64,000 bases of DNA, taken from contig CAUEBO010000006.1 in assembly GCA_958454405.1 (NCBI GenBank), positions 1 to 64,000 on the forward strand, written 5' to 3'. The notes beneath the pieces are model-generated. The model was given only the letters and a program-made list of their open reading frames with translations, had not been told where the DNA came from and did not search any database. A program made the position numbers and the translations under genes. Positions 59,028-64,000 of the stretch are shown one piece after another (position 1 is the stretch's first letter; each line of letters opens with the position of its first letter). Source of the stretch: an uncultured Eggerthellaceae bacterium (GTDB lineage: Bacteria > Actinomycetota > Coriobacteriia > Coriobacteriales > Eggerthellaceae).

Positions 59028-59036
59028 CGAATACGC
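59028..59036 (+). other. attR core (right prophage junction)
   Basis: CGAATACGC, identical to 10,718-10,726. To the left lies phage DNA with ATCATCGAAACGCAT, whose inverted partner lies to the right of attL; to the right the host regulator resumes in frame. Confidence 0.85.
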
Positions 59037-61467
59037 CGACACGGTGTTCTCGTTCGAGCACGTGTTTTGGATCGACGGCAAGAGCCCGTGCTTTTTGCGC
59101 GATCTCGACGACGGGCGCATCGCGAGCACGCTGGGCTCGGCTGATGCCGACCCGTTCCTCGTCGTGCTGGAAGACGTGCCCCCGCTCGACCCGGATCGCG
59201 TCGAGCTGCTGGCGCTGGAGATGGACTGCGTGCTCGACCGCGGATGCGAGGTGCTCGTCACCTGCGTTCCCACCTGCGACGCCTTCGACTGCCATCGCGA
59301 TCGCGTCAAGCTCTCGCCGGTCGACCTGCTGCTCACCGACGCCGAGGTGGACGAGCTGCGCACGCCAGGGGAGCGGGCGCAGGCCCCTGCGCCGTCGCTG
59401 CCGCCGTCCCGTCGCGTGTCCGGTTTGGCGTGGGCCCCTGTCGAGGAACGCGGGTCGTTCCTGGCCTCCATCCTGCACGAGGAGCTTCCGGCCGACTTGC
59501 TGCTGCCCCTGTTCGTGATGCTGTCGCTGGCGGAAGGTCCGATGGAGGACGTCGCGGCGTTCTGCCAGCATGGCGCCGACCGGGTGGACATCCTGGCCGA
59601 TCGCTACCCCTATCTTGGCATCGATCGGCAGCGGGAGCGCTTCGAGGCGGCGTTTTTCGCCATCGAGGACATCGCGAAGGCCTTCGCGGCCCGGCTCGAG
59701 CTTCTGGCTGAGCGGTCGCTTTTGCCCGATCGCGACACGCTCGTGGCGCGCATGGCCGACGTCCTGGCCGCCCGTCGCGAACACGAGCGGGCCTGCGACG
59801 CGGTGCGCCTGCTGGCCTCGCGTCCGGCGCGGGCGGCCTGGCTCGCCTCGCACGGCCGCGAGCTGTTCGATGCGGCGTGCCTCGTGCCGGCTTGCGAGGC
59901 GTACCGCTCGCTCGCGGGCGAGACGGCTGGCGCCGGAGCCCGCCTCGACGCCGACGAAGCCGCCCGCAGGGCGCTGCTGGGCGATCGCGCCGGTGCCTGC
60001 GCGGCCGCCCGCCGCGTCGCCGGGGACGCGGGCGCGCCCCCGGGCGATCGGACGGTCGGCGCGCTCGTGCTCGCCGGGTGCGCCCAGGAGGACGAGCGGC
60101 GGCGCGCCGAAGCGCTCGTGACGGCGCTCGCCTCCGCCGCCGCGGCCCGGACGGCGGCGTCCCGGCGCCGCGGCGCCGGGGAGGGGGCTGCTGCGGAAGG
60201 CTGGGCGGTAGCCGCCTCCGTCCACGTGGCGCTGTCGCGCTCGTGCGCCGACGGCGCCGAGGCGTGGATCGACTGGTACGATCGGGGGGCGCGGGGCAGC
60301 GCGCTCGCCCACGCGTCTTCCTGGGTGCTGCGCCAAGCCGCCCTGTCCGCTTCGCCCGATGCACCGCAGGGAGCGCCGACGGCGTCCGTGCTCGAGCGGC
60401 TGGCGGCCATCGTGCGCACCCGGGTGTCCTCCGCGCAGGGGCCGATGAGTCTGTTCGAGGCGATGGCCGGCATGTCGTTCGAACGGGCGTGCGAGCGTGG
60501 CGCCGTTGCGCTGCCCGGCCTGGACGCTCGGGCGGCCACGACGGTCCGCAGCATGGAGCTGGCCCTGTTCGCCCAGCGCAACGCATGCGAGCGCATCGAG
60601 CGCGAGCGCGCGGAGCGCCGCCGGTCGTTCGCCGCGACGCATCCCGACTCGTTTCGCCTCGAGGCTGAAGGGGCGCGCCCGGCCGGCGGGGCGGGGCGGG
60701 AGCCGATGCTCACGGTCAACCTGTTCGGGGGCTTCGACGTGCGCATCGGGGAGGAGCCCGTCGATCCGACCCTTTTTCGACGCCAGAAGGTCAAGACGCT
60801 GCTTGCGCTGCTCGTGCTCAATCGCGGGCGGGAGTTCTCGCGCGACAAGCTGGTCACCCTGCTCTGGCCCGAAAGCGACTTGGTGGCGGCCCGGAAGAAC
60901 TTCTACGGCATATGGAGCATGCTGCGCCGCGCGCTCAGGACCCCGTCGGGCGGATGCCCCTACCTCATCCGCCAGCAGCAGGGGCTGCGCCTTGACGCCG
61001 ACCTGCTTGCAAGCGATGTGGAGCGGCTGGACGGGATATGCCGGACGCTGCTGTTCGAACGGCCGGGATACGGGGGATGGGCCCACTTGTTCGCGGAGGT
61101 CAACGACAGGTTCCTGGATGATCTGATGCCGAGCGAGAGCGACAACGACGTCATAGCGAGCCTGCGCGCGGACTACCGCAGCCGGCTGGTCGACGCGCTC
61201 GTGGCCGCCTCGTCGCGGCTCGTCGACGCGGGGGACGTGCAGGAGGGGCTGTGGTTCGCGCGCGCCGCGCACCAGCGCGACCGCACCCGCGAGGACGCCT
61301 ACACCGCGCTCATGCGGGCGCAGGTGGCCGCCGGGCAGCGCACCGCGGCGCTCGACACGTACTTCTCCTGCCGGCGGTTCCTCGCCGACGAGCTGGGCAT
61401 CGACCCCTCTCTCGAGACGATGGCGCTGTACCGCGAAGTCATCGAAACCGAGGAGGTGCTCGAGTGA
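59037..61467 (+). pseudogene. 3' part of the host P-loop/BTAD regulator, cut off by the prophage
   Basis: About 810 codons continuing the frame broken at 10,726. After the P-loop (left fragment) come a Walker B-like FLVVLEDVPPLD, a long Ala/Arg-rich helical middle, then a SARP-type DNA-binding domain (LTVNLFGGFDVRIGEEPVDP, RDKLVTLLWPESDLVAARKN) and a BTAD domain (EDAYTALMRAQVAAGQRTAA, DELGIDPSLETMALY). A GTG at 59,044 might restart translation, but the product would lack the ATPase loop. Confidence 0.87.
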
Positions 61468-61644
61468 CGAACGGGGCGCGCGAGGCGCTCCGGGCGGCCT
61501 TGCGCGCCCTGTGAATTTCCTCTGAGGCCAGGTGCGATATGCTAGAGTAGCAGATGCTGTATTCAACTGTTTTCAACGACGTGGACGCGCTGCGGGCAGG
61601 TGGCGAGCGCCGCAGCCGGCCCACGAAAAAAGGATGGCGCATAC
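61468..61644 (+). promoter_or_regulatory. secA upstream region
   Basis: Short gap with an AT-richer part around 61,510-61,580, where a promoter for secA is expected; GATATGCTAGAGT near 61,530-61,545 is the best -10-like sequence. AAAAAAGGATGG lies before the secA start. Confidence 0.4.

Positions 61645-64000
<2,356 letters not shown>

Larger units (their letters stand above)
10719..59030. mobile_element. Complete temperate siphophage (about 48.3 kb)
   Basis: The ends are set by the 9-bp repeat at the two junctions and by the split host gene. The interior holds a full set: serine integrase, repressor and divergent HTH gene, recombination and SSB genes, terminase, portal, capsid, connectors, tail tube, tape measure, baseplate and receptor-binding genes, holin, endolysin. 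No essential class is visibly missing and no large gene is broken except by phase-variable tracts, so it is probably inducible. GC content drops at the control regions around 13.9, 32.5 and 57.1 kb. Confidence 0.92.

Noticed and set aside
10718..59036. Integration into a tRNA gene
   Set aside because: No tRNA lies at either junction; the target is a protein gene and the enzyme is a serine integrase.
58996..61566. 856-residue open frame on the minus strand
   Set aside because: Antisense to the BTAD regulator; composition is Arg/His/Ala-rich shadow sequence with no motif.

Overview
The window looks like chromosome of a high-GC Coriobacteriia bacterium, most likely Eggerthellaceae (Eggerthella, Gordonibacter or a relative). 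That is an inference from base composition, from the host gene order (polA end, rplU-rpmA, obgE-proB-proA-nadD-yqeK-rsfS, then secA) and from a large P-loop/BTAD regulator of a type common in that family. Host DNA occupies 1-10,720 and 59,031-64,000. Both outermost genes are cut by the window: polA at its 5' end and secA at its 3' end.

Between the two host parts sits a complete-looking temperate siphophage of about 48.3 kb. It is inserted by site-specific recombination into a host gene for a P-loop ATPase/BTAD (SARP-like) regulator. The first 59 codons lie at 10,551-10,726 and the remaining ~810 codons at 59,037-61,467. Both junctions carry the same 9 bp (10,718-10,726 and 59,028-59,036). Joining them restores the host reading frame exactly and also gives a dyad-symmetric attP, as expected for a serine integrase.

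Prophage layout, left to right. Lysogeny module: serine integrase, lipoprotein and an S24-type repressor with a degenerate catalytic dyad, all leftward; a divergent small HTH gene and a structured non-coding stretch follow. Early/replication module (14.5-19.2 kb): RusA-like resolvase, ERF annealing protein, SSB, DUF6291-like protein, HNH-like protein and a sigma-like HTH protein. Then a long array of tiny overlapping accessory genes (19.2-28.6 kb), including an Rrf2-like regulator, a Lar-like protein, a PD-(D/E)XK-like protein, a lipoprotein and an RtcB RNA ligase. An IbrA/IbrB-like pair (28.8-30.2 kb) precedes a leftward accessory island with its own small XRE regulator (30.2-32.9 kb). Head and tail genes run from 33.1 to 53.4 kb, including a -1 frameshifted tail chaperone. 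A lysis cassette (53.5-55.3 kb) is followed by a right-end leftward island with a second small XRE regulator and a second serine recombinase (55.5-59.0 kb).

Two features stand out. First, the receptor-binding end of the tail module (49.5-53.4 kb) is a tandem set of small tail genes. Three share a start reading Met-Gln-x-Ile/Leu-Tyr-Pro-Pro-Pro and a fourth reads Met-Ile-Gln-Ile-Tyr-Pro-Pro-Pro, with the proline codons written as 9-14 bp pure C tracts. A G9 tract at the end of the upstream baseplate gene decides whether a further C-terminal domain is fused on. By tract length some cassettes are in frame and others out of frame, so this looks like a phase-variable host-range locus. Second, a solitary sequence with the termini and hairpin of a type I-C CRISPR repeat lies between a promoter-like sequence and a strong terminator after the endolysin gene. 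No array or cas gene is present, so it is a candidate RNA anti-CRISPR.
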